A DNA stretch of 64,000 nt from VRUE01 sp036271315 (GTDB taxonomy: Bacteria; Actinomycetota; Thermoleophilia; Solirubrobacterales; 70-9), in assembly GCA_036271315.1 (NCBI GenBank), contig DATBAV010000038.1:1-64000 (forward strand), read 5' to 3'. The translations under genes were made by a program, and so were the position numbers. Position 1 is the stretch's first letter. Each line of letters starts with the position of its first letter. A model generated the notes under the pieces. It made no database searches. It had not been told where the DNA came from and worked only from the letters and a program-made list of their open reading frames with translations. This document shows positions 25,542 through 32,955 of the stretch, piece by piece.

Positions 25542-27394
25542 CGGTCTATCCGGTAGATCTCGAACGAGGTTGGCGGGTTGGTGCCGCCGGGCCGTTCGGC
25601 GCTGGTATCGCCGAAGGTCGCCACGGGCGCTCCGTTGCGGCGTATCCACTTGGCGAACATGCGGTTGTAGTCGACGCCGAAGAGTTCGTAGCGGTAGCCG
25701 ACGTAGCGCCGGTTCTCGACCACTGCGTAGCGCACGTGCTCGGCTTCCAGCCGGGCGATCGCTTCGCGTTCGTCTTGGCGCGAGTCGAGCAGACCGGGCA
25801 GGAACATCGCGTCATACAGCGGTGCGGCGCGGTCGGTCATGAAGTTGATCCCGGAGTCCGAGGGGACGGCGAGGACCGGTTCGCCGGGCGGCGTGTGCGC
25901 GTCGACGTAGTCGATCGTTTCCTGCACGACCGGGGCCGAGGCCGGGGTGGTGAGGAAGCTGCCCCGCTTGGTGTAGACGGCGGCGCTGCTGTCGGGGTAG
26001 AGGGCGATCTGGGCGTAGGCGGCGAGGCCGATCGCGACCGCGGCGAGAGCCGCGTATAGGGCCGTGCGCGCCTCGGGGAAGCGGCGGCTGAGCCGGTCGT
26101 GCAGGACGGCGAGCAGCAGCACGAGCGGCGCGGCGTAGTAGGGGGCGTAGGAGGCCTCGGCGGTGAAGGCGTCATAAGCGCGGGCGCCGAGCGCCGCCGC
26201 GGCGACGACCAGGGCGAGGTCGAAGCCCCAGGAATCGGAGATCAGCGGTCCACCGCCGCGCAGCAGGCGGATGCCGATCACGGCGCAGGCGGCAAAGCCG
26301 AGCGCCGGCAGCCAGCTCATCCCGATCAGCAGGTGGGTTGCCTCATGCTGCACGGCGGATTGGGCGGGAGCCCAGATGCCGAGTCCCTTCCAGGCCACGT
26401 CGACGATCAGCAGGGCGATGACAGCGGCGGGGAGGGGCCATAGCGCCAGCAGGCGCCCCTTGAGGTCGCTTGCCTTTGAGTAGAGCAGCGCGGCGGCGAC
26501 GACGGCGGCGAGCATGGTGCAGTAGATGCCGGCACGGGCGATTGTCGCGGCGACGCTTTCGAGGTCGCGCGGGGCCCAGGAGTGCTGTGAGTTGAAGCCG
26601 GCGATGCGGAGGAAATCGACCGGCCAGAGGTTCTCGGCAAAGAGCCGCTCGGCACCGACGCTGCTCGCCAGTAGGGCGAGCACGCCGCCCGCAACCAGGA
26701 CCGCCGGCAGGGCGAGGGGCAGGAGTGCCCGCAGCGCGGCCCGCACGCCGTGCTGGCGACCGACGCCGACCAGGTAGGCGAGCCCGGCAAGGCCGGCGAC
26801 GGCGACGAACTCGGGCCGGGTGAGGCCGACGACGCCGGCGGCGAGGCCGGCGAGGACGAGCCGTTCGCGCTTGAGGCCAAGCAGCATCAGCAGCAGGAAG
26901 AGGATCCCGAAGGTGGCCGAGTTGGTGTGCGGCAGGACGAAGTTGAAGGCGGTGCCGGAGAAGCCGATCGCGGCGACGATCGCGGTCGCGATCGCGGCCG
27001 GCACGACGCTCAGCAGCTGCCGGGCGAGGACGTAGAAGACGCCGATGATCGCCGCGGCCTGCAGCAGGCCGAAGGCGAAGGCGGTGGTGAAGCTGGCGCC
27101 GAAGACGGCGAAGGCGCCGCCGAGCGCGTAGAGGCCGACCGGGCCGTAGAAGTAGCGGATATCGCTGTAGGGGTGGCCGCCGGAGGCAAGCGTGCTGGCG
27201 ACGTTGAGCTCGTGTCCGGCGTCGACCGAGGGCACGCCCCAAGCGCGCCAGCTGAGGCCGGCGAGGAGGGCGAAGAGCAGGAGCAGGCCGCCGACCGCGC
27301 GGGCGTCGGCGTTGGCGGCGATGCGGCGCGCCTGGGCGCCTAGTCGCTCGCCCAGGCTTTCCCGCGCCGGCTCGGAGCGCACCGCGACGTTCAT
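25538..27394 (-). CDS. GT-C membrane glycosyltransferase (PMT/ArnT-like)
   Basis: 618 residues with about eleven to thirteen TM helices after a cytoplasmic N-terminus. The first extracytoplasmic loop has SVDAGHELNVASTLASGGHP followed by YSDIRYFYGPVGLYALGG; the Asp/Glu in this loop is where GT-C enzymes hold their catalytic acid. A soluble C-terminal domain of about 150 residues ends the protein (for example DRAAPLYDAMFLPGLLDSRQ). Such enzymes use polyprenyl-phosphate sugars on the outer face of the membrane. It overlaps its neighbours on both sides by four bases. Confidence 0.8.
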   Translation of the reverse strand: MNVAVRSEPARESLGERLGAQARRIAANADARAVGGLLLLFALLAGLSWRAWGVPSVDAGHELNVASTLASGGHPYSDIRYFYGPVGLYALGGAFAVFGASFTTAFAFGLLQAAAIIGVFYVLARQLLSVVPAAIATAIVAAIGFSGTAFNFVLPHTNSATFGILFLLLMLLGLKRERLVLAGLAAGVVGLTRPEFVAVAGLAGLAYLVGVGRQHGVRAALRALLPLALPAVLVAGGVLALLASSVGAERLFAENLWPVDFLRIAGFNSQHSWAPRDLESVAATIARAGIYCTMLAAVVAAALLYSKASDLKGRLLALWPLPAAVIALLIVDVAWKGLGIWAPAQSAVQHEATHLLIGMSWLPALGFAACAVIGIRLLRGGGPLISDSWGFDLALVVAAAALGARAYDAFTAEASYAPYYAAPLVLLLAVLHDRLSRRFPEARTALYAALAAVAIGLAAYAQIALYPDSSAAVYTKRGSFLTTPASAPVVQETIDYVDAHTPPGEPVLAVPSDSGINFMTDRAAPLYDAMFLPGLLDSRQDEREAIARLEAEHVRYAVVENRRYVGYRYELFGVDYNRMFAKWIRRNGAPVATFGDTSAERPGGTNPPTSFEIYRIDR

Positions 27395-28959
27395 GCCGAC
27401 GCGGGCCGCACGGCGCCGAGCAGCAGCCTGACCTGGCTGCCGGCCAGGCGCAGCCCGACCAGGGCGTAGAGCAGCGAGCCGATTGCGAGGGTGAGCAGCG
27501 GTGTGGCGATGCCATCGGCAACGGTGTAGCCGACCGCGGCGCCGATGCCGAAGCTGATTCCGGCAAGCAGGGCGAAGCGCAGCCCGTCTTTGGCGAGCTC
27601 CTGCGCGATCGGGCCGCTCTCGCGGCCGGCTCCGGCGAAGAGCAGGACGGCGGCAAAGGCGAGCGGGACGACGAAAAAGGCGCCGACGACGCCCTCGGCA
27701 CCGAAGAGCACGCCGCCCAGCGCGGTGACGGCGATGTGGAGGACGACGATCACCGGCGCCAGCAGGTTGACCAGCTTCGAGCGCCCGAGCGCGAAGAGGG
27801 CCGGCAGCAGCAGGTTGACCAGCAGCGCGGCCACGGTCCAGGCGCCGAGCAGGGCGGAGAAGCTGCGCAGCTGCGAGACGTCGGCGGCGCTGAAGCTCTT
27901 TGGCAACACTTCGCCGATCAGGGTGGCACCGCCGGCGACCAGGGCGGCCAGTGCCGGGGCGACGAGCAGCATCGAGTAGCGGAAGCCGGCCGGGACCGTG
28001 TCGGCGATCACCTCGCGCCAGTCGGCGAGCGCGCCGCGCCGCATGTCGGCGATGCGCGACATGCCGAGCGCGAAGCCAGTCGCCGCCACCAGGTAGCTGG
28101 CGAAGAGGTAGGCGTAGGAGAGGACCGTCGCAGCGCCGTGGTTGTAGTTGCTGGCGAAGGCCAGGGTGATCACGTAAAGGGCGTTGAAGGCGAGGTAGAT
28201 CGCCGTGCTGCCCAGGACCAGCAGGGTGCAGCGCGAGAAGCGGCGCAGGAGGCCGGCCGGTCGTGGCAGATCCGTCGCTTCGGCGGGGGCGCGGCTGGTG
28301 CGCACGCCGTCGAGCATCGCGACGCAGGTGACAACCGCCATCGCCAGCATCGACCAGCCGAGCGAGAGCTCGCCGGCGGTGCCGGAGACCGCCAGGTAGA
28401 CGACCAACCCGCTGACGGCGCCGGCGATGTAGGCAAAGGCGATGCGGTCGAAGCGGTCGCGCACGGCGAGCAGGGTCGCCCCCCCGGCGGCCCAGAGCTG
28501 CAGGATCATCGCCAGTCCGAGGATCGGCAGAGCCGATTCGGTGACGCCGCGCCCGGCGCTGCCGAGGCCCGGTGCTAGCACGCTCGCCATCGGTCCCGCC
28601 AGGGCGATCGTCGCGACGGCGACCGGCACGGCGATCGCGACCAGGGCGATCGCCAACTCGCGCGGGGTCAGGCGAGGGCGATCGCCGACCAGCAGCGGCG
28701 CCGAGGTGACGCGGATGCTCTGGCTGAAGACGCCGAAGCTCGAGTAAAGGGCAAAGGCGACGAAGAAGCCGTCGGTACGGCCGCCGATGCCGAAGGAGTT
28801 GAGGTAGAGCAGCGCCTGGATGCCCGAGGTGAGGCCCATCGCCACGGTCGCGATCGCCATCGCCACACCTGCGTGCGCGTGCTTCTCGCGCAGGTCCTCG
28901 CGATGGTCACCGAATTCAGGCAGGGAAGTTGCGGGCGGTGCGGCCGCAGTTGCGTCCAT
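27391..28959 (-). CDS. Wzx/MurJ-type flippase (MOP superfamily), copy 1
   Basis: 522 residues from the ATG at 28959 (MDATAAAPPATSL); the open frame continues upstream without coding character. About thirteen or fourteen hydrophobic segments cover the whole length, with GIGGRTDGFFVAFALYSSFG near the N-terminus as in MviN/MurJ and polysaccharide exporters. Such proteins turn lipid-linked oligosaccharides over the membrane. It is the first gene of the flippase, GT-C transferase and deacetylase-like trio, all joined by four-base overlaps. A second, different flippase lies at 45927. Confidence 0.82.
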   Translation of the reverse strand: MDATAAAPPATSLPEFGDHREDLREKHAHAGVAMAIATVAMGLTSGIQALLYLNSFGIGGRTDGFFVAFALYSSFGVFSQSIRVTSAPLLVGDRPRLTPRELAIALVAIAVPVAVATIALAGPMASVLAPGLGSAGRGVTESALPILGLAMILQLWAAGGATLLAVRDRFDRIAFAYIAGAVSGLVVYLAVSGTAGELSLGWSMLAMAVVTCVAMLDGVRTSRAPAEATDLPRPAGLLRRFSRCTLLVLGSTAIYLAFNALYVITLAFASNYNHGAATVLSYAYLFASYLVAATGFALGMSRIADMRRGALADWREVIADTVPAGFRYSMLLVAPALAALVAGGATLIGEVLPKSFSAADVSQLRSFSALLGAWTVAALLVNLLLPALFALGRSKLVNLLAPVIVVLHIAVTALGGVLFGAEGVVGAFFVVPLAFAAVLLFAGAGRESGPIAQELAKDGLRFALLAGISFGIGAAVGYTVADGIATPLLTLAIGSLLYALVGLRLAGSQVRLLLGAVRPASA

Positions 28960-29030
28960 GCACGAATAACGGGCGAACCTGTCCAATACTTGTTTAGCCC
29001 GCTGAGATCGGTTGAAAAAATATGAGCGGC

Positions 29031-30065
29031 CTAGGGGCCGTAGTGCTGTTCCCGCGGTGCCCAGTCGACTCCGATGCCGCTGGCGAGGCGGTAATTGTCG
29101 GCCGCGGGGTCGAGGAAGTTGGGCTTGCAGCTCCGCGATGAGCTGCTTCCCAGGCGCGGCAGCGTCCCTTCCCACGCGCAGACGAGGTTGTCGCGTTGGA
29201 TGAAGGGCCCGAACGGTCCCGGCCAGTCGCTCCAGGCCCGGAAGAGCACGTTGTCGGTGATCGAGACCCGGCCGAAAGGCCCTTCGCGCAGCCCGACCGG
29301 GGTGTCGTTGCCGGGCGTCCAGATCGTGTTGGAGCGCAGCGCGACCCCGCGGATCGGTCCGACGATCTGGACGATCTCGGGAGGACCGCAGGAGCTGCCG
29401 GCCGGAGCGCAGGGGGCGTCGTTGCGCAGCATCAGGTTGTCTTCGAGGACCACGTGGGCGACCGGCGCCGGCTGGTCCTTGATGAAGAAGCCCTGGCAGC
29501 GATTGTCGTGCAGGTAGTTGCGGCGGAAGTAGAGCCCATCGCCGCCCCAGACCGACTGCAGGCAGTCGCTGTGGTTGCCGTTCTCGCGCACGCCGCGAAT
29601 CTCGTTGCCTTCGATCAGGACCCCGTACGGATCGGGGTCACCGCTGTCGTGGTAGCGGTTGAGGCGGATCGCGTCCTCGCCGAAGGGGCCGGCGAAGAGG
29701 TTGCCGCGGATCGTCGTGTCGGAGATATTGGTGCTCGTCGTCGGGCCGGCTTCAACCCCGAAGTAGCCGCCGCTGATGCGGTTGTGCAGGACCGAGATCT
29801 TGCGCGAGCCCGGCTCGATCGTGACTTCGTCATCGATGTCGAAGCGGGCCAGCTTCAGGTTGGAGCCGCTGAGCTCAGCGCCGTCGATCGTCGCCTGGCC
29901 CGGGTTTGCAGCGCGGATCGTCACCCCGGGCGCCCGCTTCTTGGCCGAAAGCTCGATCTTGCCGTAGTGGCCGTTGCCGAGGCAGATCGTCTTGCCCGGC
30001 GGCGCCGGCGCCAGCGCGGCGTGCACGGCCATCACGCTGTAGACGACCAGCGAGCAGGGATTCAA
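29031..30065 (-). CDS. Right-handed beta-helix protein lacking a signal peptide
   Basis: 344 residues. It is homologous along its length to the four genes that follow: CLGNGHYGKIELSA, GPFGEDAIRLNRYH, NHSDCLQSVWGGD, RRNYLHDNRCQGFFIKDQ and the C-terminal GVDWAPREQHYGP. Repeated N-x-I/F turns indicate a parallel beta-helix as in pectate lyases and CASH-domain proteins. The only start that preserves the domain is a TTG (30065) overlapping the TGA of the gene before it. It begins almost at the first conserved Cys (NPCS), with no signal peptide, unlike its paralogues. It may be a coupled second domain, a truncated copy, or cytoplasmic. Confidence 0.75.
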   Translation of the reverse strand: MNPCSLVVYSVMAVHAALAPAPPGKTICLGNGHYGKIELSAKKRAPGVTIRAANPGQATIDGAELSGSNLKLARFDIDDEVTIEPGSRKISVLHNRISGGYFGVEAGPTTSTNISDTTIRGNLFAGPFGEDAIRLNRYHDSGDPDPYGVLIEGNEIRGVRENGNHSDCLQSVWGGDGLYFRRNYLHDNRCQGFFIKDQPAPVAHVVLEDNLMLRNDAPCAPAGSSCGPPEIVQIVGPIRGVALRSNTIWTPGNDTPVGLREGPFGRVSITDNVLFRAWSDWPGPFGPFIQRDNLVCAWEGTLPRLGSSSSRSCKPNFLDPAADNYRLASGIGVDWAPREQHYGP

Positions 30066-31258
30066 GGCCCGTAATGCTCTTCGGCTGGGGCCCAGTCGAC
30101 GCCGCGCCCGTTGCCGAGGCGGTAGTCGTCAGCGGCCGCATTCGGGAAGTGGAGATTGCAATCGACCGTCTCGCCGCTCGGCGTCGGCCAGGAACCGCCT
30201 TCGGCGGCTTCACGTTCGCAGAGCGTGTTGTTGCGCAGGGTTGCGGGGCTCATGTCGGTGTCGGTCCAGAGGCGATAGATCACATTGTCTTCGATCCGCG
30301 TGTCGGAACCGGTGCCTTCGCGGAAGGCGGCGATCGAGTCGACGGTATCGCCCCAGATCGTGTTGTTCTTCATCACGAACCCGGTGTAGGGGCCGGCGAC
30401 CTGGAAGTAGAGCGGCTGGCCGCATTCGCTTGGGCCGAGCGGCTTCCCGCAGGGTTCGTGGTTGCGCAGGAAGAGGTTGTCTTCGACCTTGATGCCGTGG
30501 ATCGGGCCCGAGACCCCACCGAGGCTGGCCTGGTCCTTGACGAAGAAGCCCTGGCAACGGTTGTCGTGCAGGTAGTTCTTGCGGAAGACGATGTGGTCGC
30601 CGACCCAGACCGTCTGCAGGCAGTCTGAGTGGGCGCCGTTCTCGCGTACCCCGGTGATTTCGTTGCCTTCGATCAGGATGCCGATGCCGTCGCCATTGGA
30701 ATCGTGGTAGCGGTTGAGGTGGATCGCGTCCTCGCCGAAGGGTCCGATCAGTTGGTTGCCGACGATCCGGGTGTCGTTGACCGTGGTCGTGTCGGTGGGC
30801 CCGGCTTCGATGCCCTCGCCGCCGCCGGTGACGCGATTGTGTTCGACCGCGATCCCGGTCGCGCCCGGCATGACCTGGATGCCCCCGGTGGAGACGAAGC
30901 CGGCGAGGGTGAGGTTGTCGCCGGCCAGTTCGGCGCCTTCGACCGTCGCGCCAGCCGGATGCTCAGCCCGCACGGTGACCCGGGTCGGTCGCGTGCCGGC
31001 GTCGAGGCTGAGTTTGCCGTAGTCGCCATCTTCGAGACAGATGACCGCGTGCGGCGCGGCCTTTGCGAGCGCTCTTTGAACTTCGTCGAGGCTGGCGAAG
31101 CTGTGCGAGCAAGGCGCGTTGACGCTGGCCGAGGAATCGACCGCTGCCGGGGCGCTCGAGCCACCTCCGCAGCCAACCGCCGTCAGGGCGCAGGCGAGGA
31201 TGGCGAGAGCGCCCAGCGCGAGCACGGCTGCCCTGGGCAGGCTGAAGCGAAGGCTCAT
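30062..31258 (-). CDS. Secreted beta-helix lipoprotein
   Basis: 398 residues. The N-terminus is a lipoprotein signal: basic MSLRFSLPR, a hydrophobic core AVLALGALAILACAL, then the lipobox TAVGC with Cys about 30. A Ser/Ala linker leads to the beta-helix domain, starting CSHSFASLDEVQRAL and containing CLEDGDYGKLSLDA, GPFGEDAIHLNRYHD, HSDCLQTVWVGD, KNYLHDNRCQGFFVKDQ, NNTIWGD and EDNVIYRLWTD. No Ig-like repeat is present. The family resembles polysaccharide-active beta-helix enzymes, but no catalytic residue can be named. Its TGA is overlapped by the start of the next gene. Confidence 0.82.
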   Translation of the reverse strand: MSLRFSLPRAAVLALGALAILACALTAVGCGGGSSAPAAVDSSASVNAPCSHSFASLDEVQRALAKAAPHAVICLEDGDYGKLSLDAGTRPTRVTVRAEHPAGATVEGAELAGDNLTLAGFVSTGGIQVMPGATGIAVEHNRVTGGGEGIEAGPTDTTTVNDTRIVGNQLIGPFGEDAIHLNRYHDSNGDGIGILIEGNEITGVRENGAHSDCLQTVWVGDHIVFRKNYLHDNRCQGFFVKDQASLGGVSGPIHGIKVEDNLFLRNHEPCGKPLGPSECGQPLYFQVAGPYTGFVMKNNTIWGDTVDSIAAFREGTGSDTRIEDNVIYRLWTDTDMSPATLRNNTLCEREAAEGGSWPTPSGETVDCNLHFPNAAADDYRLGNGRGVDWAPAEEHYGP

Positions 31259-31273
31259 TGGGGAAATAACGAG

Positions 31274-31304
31274 CCCGGCCCGCTGTTTCTCACAGCGGGC
31301 CGGG
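31274..31304 (-). terminator. Strong hairpin between beta-helix genes
   Basis: A perfect 13-bp stem (31274-31286 with 31292-31304, CCCGGCCCGCTGT and its complement) with a five-base loop lies 26 bases beyond the 3' end of the next gene upstream and 16 bases before the start of the lipoprotein gene. There is no clean T-tract on the minus strand (CTCGTTATTT follows), so it is either a terminator or an attenuating stem. Confidence 0.6.
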
Positions 31305-31330
31305 AGTCACTAGTTATGTGAGGGCCAGAG

Positions 31331-32782
31331 CTACGGCCCGAAATGCACTTCCGCGGGTGCCCAATCGACGCCGCGTTCGCCGCCGATGCGGTAGTCGTCA
31401 ACGGCGGTGTTGGCGAAGCTGAGGCTGCAGGACTTGGTTTCGCCTGTGGGAGTTGACCATGAACCCCCAGCGCTGGTTTCGCGCATGCAGTCCGTGTTGT
31501 TACGCAGCGTCGCCGGGCTCATGTTGGTGTCGGTCCAGATCCGGTAGATCACGTTGTTTTCGATCAGCGAGTCGGAACCGGTGCCTTCGCGGAAGGCGGC
31601 GATCGAGTCTGCACCGTCGCCCCAGATCGTGTTGCGCTTCATCACGAAGCCGGTGTAAGGGCCGACCAACTGGAAGTACATCGGCTGGCCGCATTCGCTT
31701 GGGTCGAGAGGTGCACCGCAGGGTTCATGGTTACGGAGGAAGAGGTTGTCTTCGACTGCGATGCCTTCAACCGGACCGCCGGGTATTTCGGGGGTGCTCA
31801 GGGTCTGGTCCTTGACGAAGAAGCCCTGGCAGCGGTTGTCGTGCAGGTAGTTCTTGCGGAAGACGATGTGGTCGCCGCGCCAAACCGTCTGCAGGCAGTC
31901 GGAGTGAGCTCCGTTCTCCCGCACCCCAGTGATTTCGTTGCCTTCGACGTAGAGGCCGTGGTAACGGTTGGCGTGGATCGCGTCTTCGCCGAAGGGCCCG
32001 ACCAGCTGGTTGCCGATAATTCTCATTTCTGAGCAGTAGGTCTTTTCGGTTGGGCAGGCATCGACACCCTCGCCACCGCCGGTGATGCGGTTGTGTTCGA
32101 CCGTCATCGCGTTGGCGCCGGGCTGGATCACCACGCCCTTGGGAATGACGAAGCGCGCCAAGGTGAGATGGGAGCCCGAGAGACTGGCGCTTTCGATCGT
32201 CGCCCCGCCAGGGTTCTGCGCCCGCAGGGTCACACCCGGTGCGGCCTTGCTGGCGCTGAGGGTGACCTTGCCGTATGTGCCATTAGCCAGGCAGATCACC
32301 GAGCCGGCCACCGCGGAAGAGACCGCCGATTGCGCCGCCGAGAGGTTTGAGGAAGTGCTCGTGCACGGGCCCAGTGGCGTAGTTGGGAGTTCTTTTTCGC
32401 TGGGTGGCGGAGTCACGGCGTTGACCGTCCAACTGCGGGTTGCCGGGGTCGGGTCCACGTTGCCCGTCCGGTCTTTGGCGCGGACCGAGAAGCGATGGGA
32501 GCCGAGACCAAGTCCCGAGTAGGCCTTCGGTGAAATGCAGGCTCCGTAGGAGCCGCTGTCGAGTTTGCATTCGAATGTGGAACGCCTCTCGCTCGAGCTG
32601 AAGGTGAAATTGGCCGTTTTGACGGTTGTACTCGAAGCTGGACCACTGGCGATCGAAGTGTTAGGCGGGGTTGTGTCCCGCGCAAAGGCAGAAGATGTGC
32701 CAACTGTGGCGATCAGCACAATCGCCACACTCCAAACGAAGAAGGCGGAAAGCGGGCAACCTGCTCGGTGACTGGTTCGCAT
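31331..32782 (-). CDS. Secreted protein: one Ig-like repeat plus beta-helix domain
   Basis: 483 residues from the ATG at 32782, which has AGGAGGG five bases upstream and so is preferred over earlier starts. A signal peptide (MRTSHRAGCPLSAFFVW then SVAIVLIATVGTSSAFA) is followed by one Ig-like repeat beginning DTTPPNTSIASGP, with the paired Cys pattern FECKLDSGSYGACISP and the end DRTGNVDPTPATRSWTV. A short linker leads to the beta-helix domain with CLANGTYGKVTLSASKAAPG, GPFGEDAIHANRYHG, HSDCLQTVWRGD, NNVIYRIWTDTN and the terminal GVDWAPAEVHFGP. It is probably fully secreted. Confidence 0.85.
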   Translation of the reverse strand: MRTSHRAGCPLSAFFVWSVAIVLIATVGTSSAFARDTTPPNTSIASGPASSTTVKTANFTFSSSERRSTFECKLDSGSYGACISPKAYSGLGLGSHRFSVRAKDRTGNVDPTPATRSWTVNAVTPPPSEKELPTTPLGPCTSTSSNLSAAQSAVSSAVAGSVICLANGTYGKVTLSASKAAPGVTLRAQNPGGATIESASLSGSHLTLARFVIPKGVVIQPGANAMTVEHNRITGGGEGVDACPTEKTYCSEMRIIGNQLVGPFGEDAIHANRYHGLYVEGNEITGVRENGAHSDCLQTVWRGDHIVFRKNYLHDNRCQGFFVKDQTLSTPEIPGGPVEGIAVEDNLFLRNHEPCGAPLDPSECGQPMYFQLVGPYTGFVMKRNTIWGDGADSIAAFREGTGSDSLIENNVIYRIWTDTNMSPATLRNNTDCMRETSAGGSWSTPTGETKSCSLSFANTAVDDYRIGGERGVDWAPAEVHFGP

Positions 32783-32796
32783 TTTGTCCCTCCTAT

Positions 32797-32820
32797 TGCG
32801 GCATTGCGAGATAGGTCGGC
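32797..32820 (-). promoter_or_regulatory. Conserved leader segment, copy 1
   Basis: 24 bases just upstream of the 31331-32782 gene match the segment at 35432-35455 at 20 positions (TGCGGCATTGCGAGATAGG and TGCGGCATCGCCAAGTAGG on the plus strand). A GTCCCGA...ACGT stretch farther upstream is also shared. In one case the segment is an untranslated leader, in the other it overlaps the proposed start region. It could be a regulatory leader or just a remnant of duplication. Confidence 0.4.
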
Positions 32821-32885
32821 TCACGCCGTCCTACGCGCCGTCCCGATACGTCGGCCCTGCAACTAGCTTCCGACATATAACGGCT

Positions 32886-32929
32886 ACCCACTTCTACTAG
32901 GGCAAATCAGTAGAAGCGAGTAGATGGGT
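32886..32929 (-). terminator. Hairpin after the four-Ig beta-helix gene
   Basis: Inverted 8-base arms CTTCTACT (32891-32898) and AGTAGAAG (32909-32916), with a further ACCCA/TGGGT pair farther out, lie 27 or more bases downstream of the stop of the minus-strand gene that ends at 32956. A terminator is likely from position; there is no strong T-tract. Confidence 0.45.
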
Positions 32930-32955
32930 GGAAGAACCGAGCGGGAGGCCTGTTG

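Noticed and set aside
32783..32955. Possible cyclic-di-GMP-I (GEMM) riboswitch in the shared leader
   Set aside because: A vague match to a GxTGCCG end and a GGGAC segment, but the conserved GCAAAGCC-type core and pairing stems could not be found.
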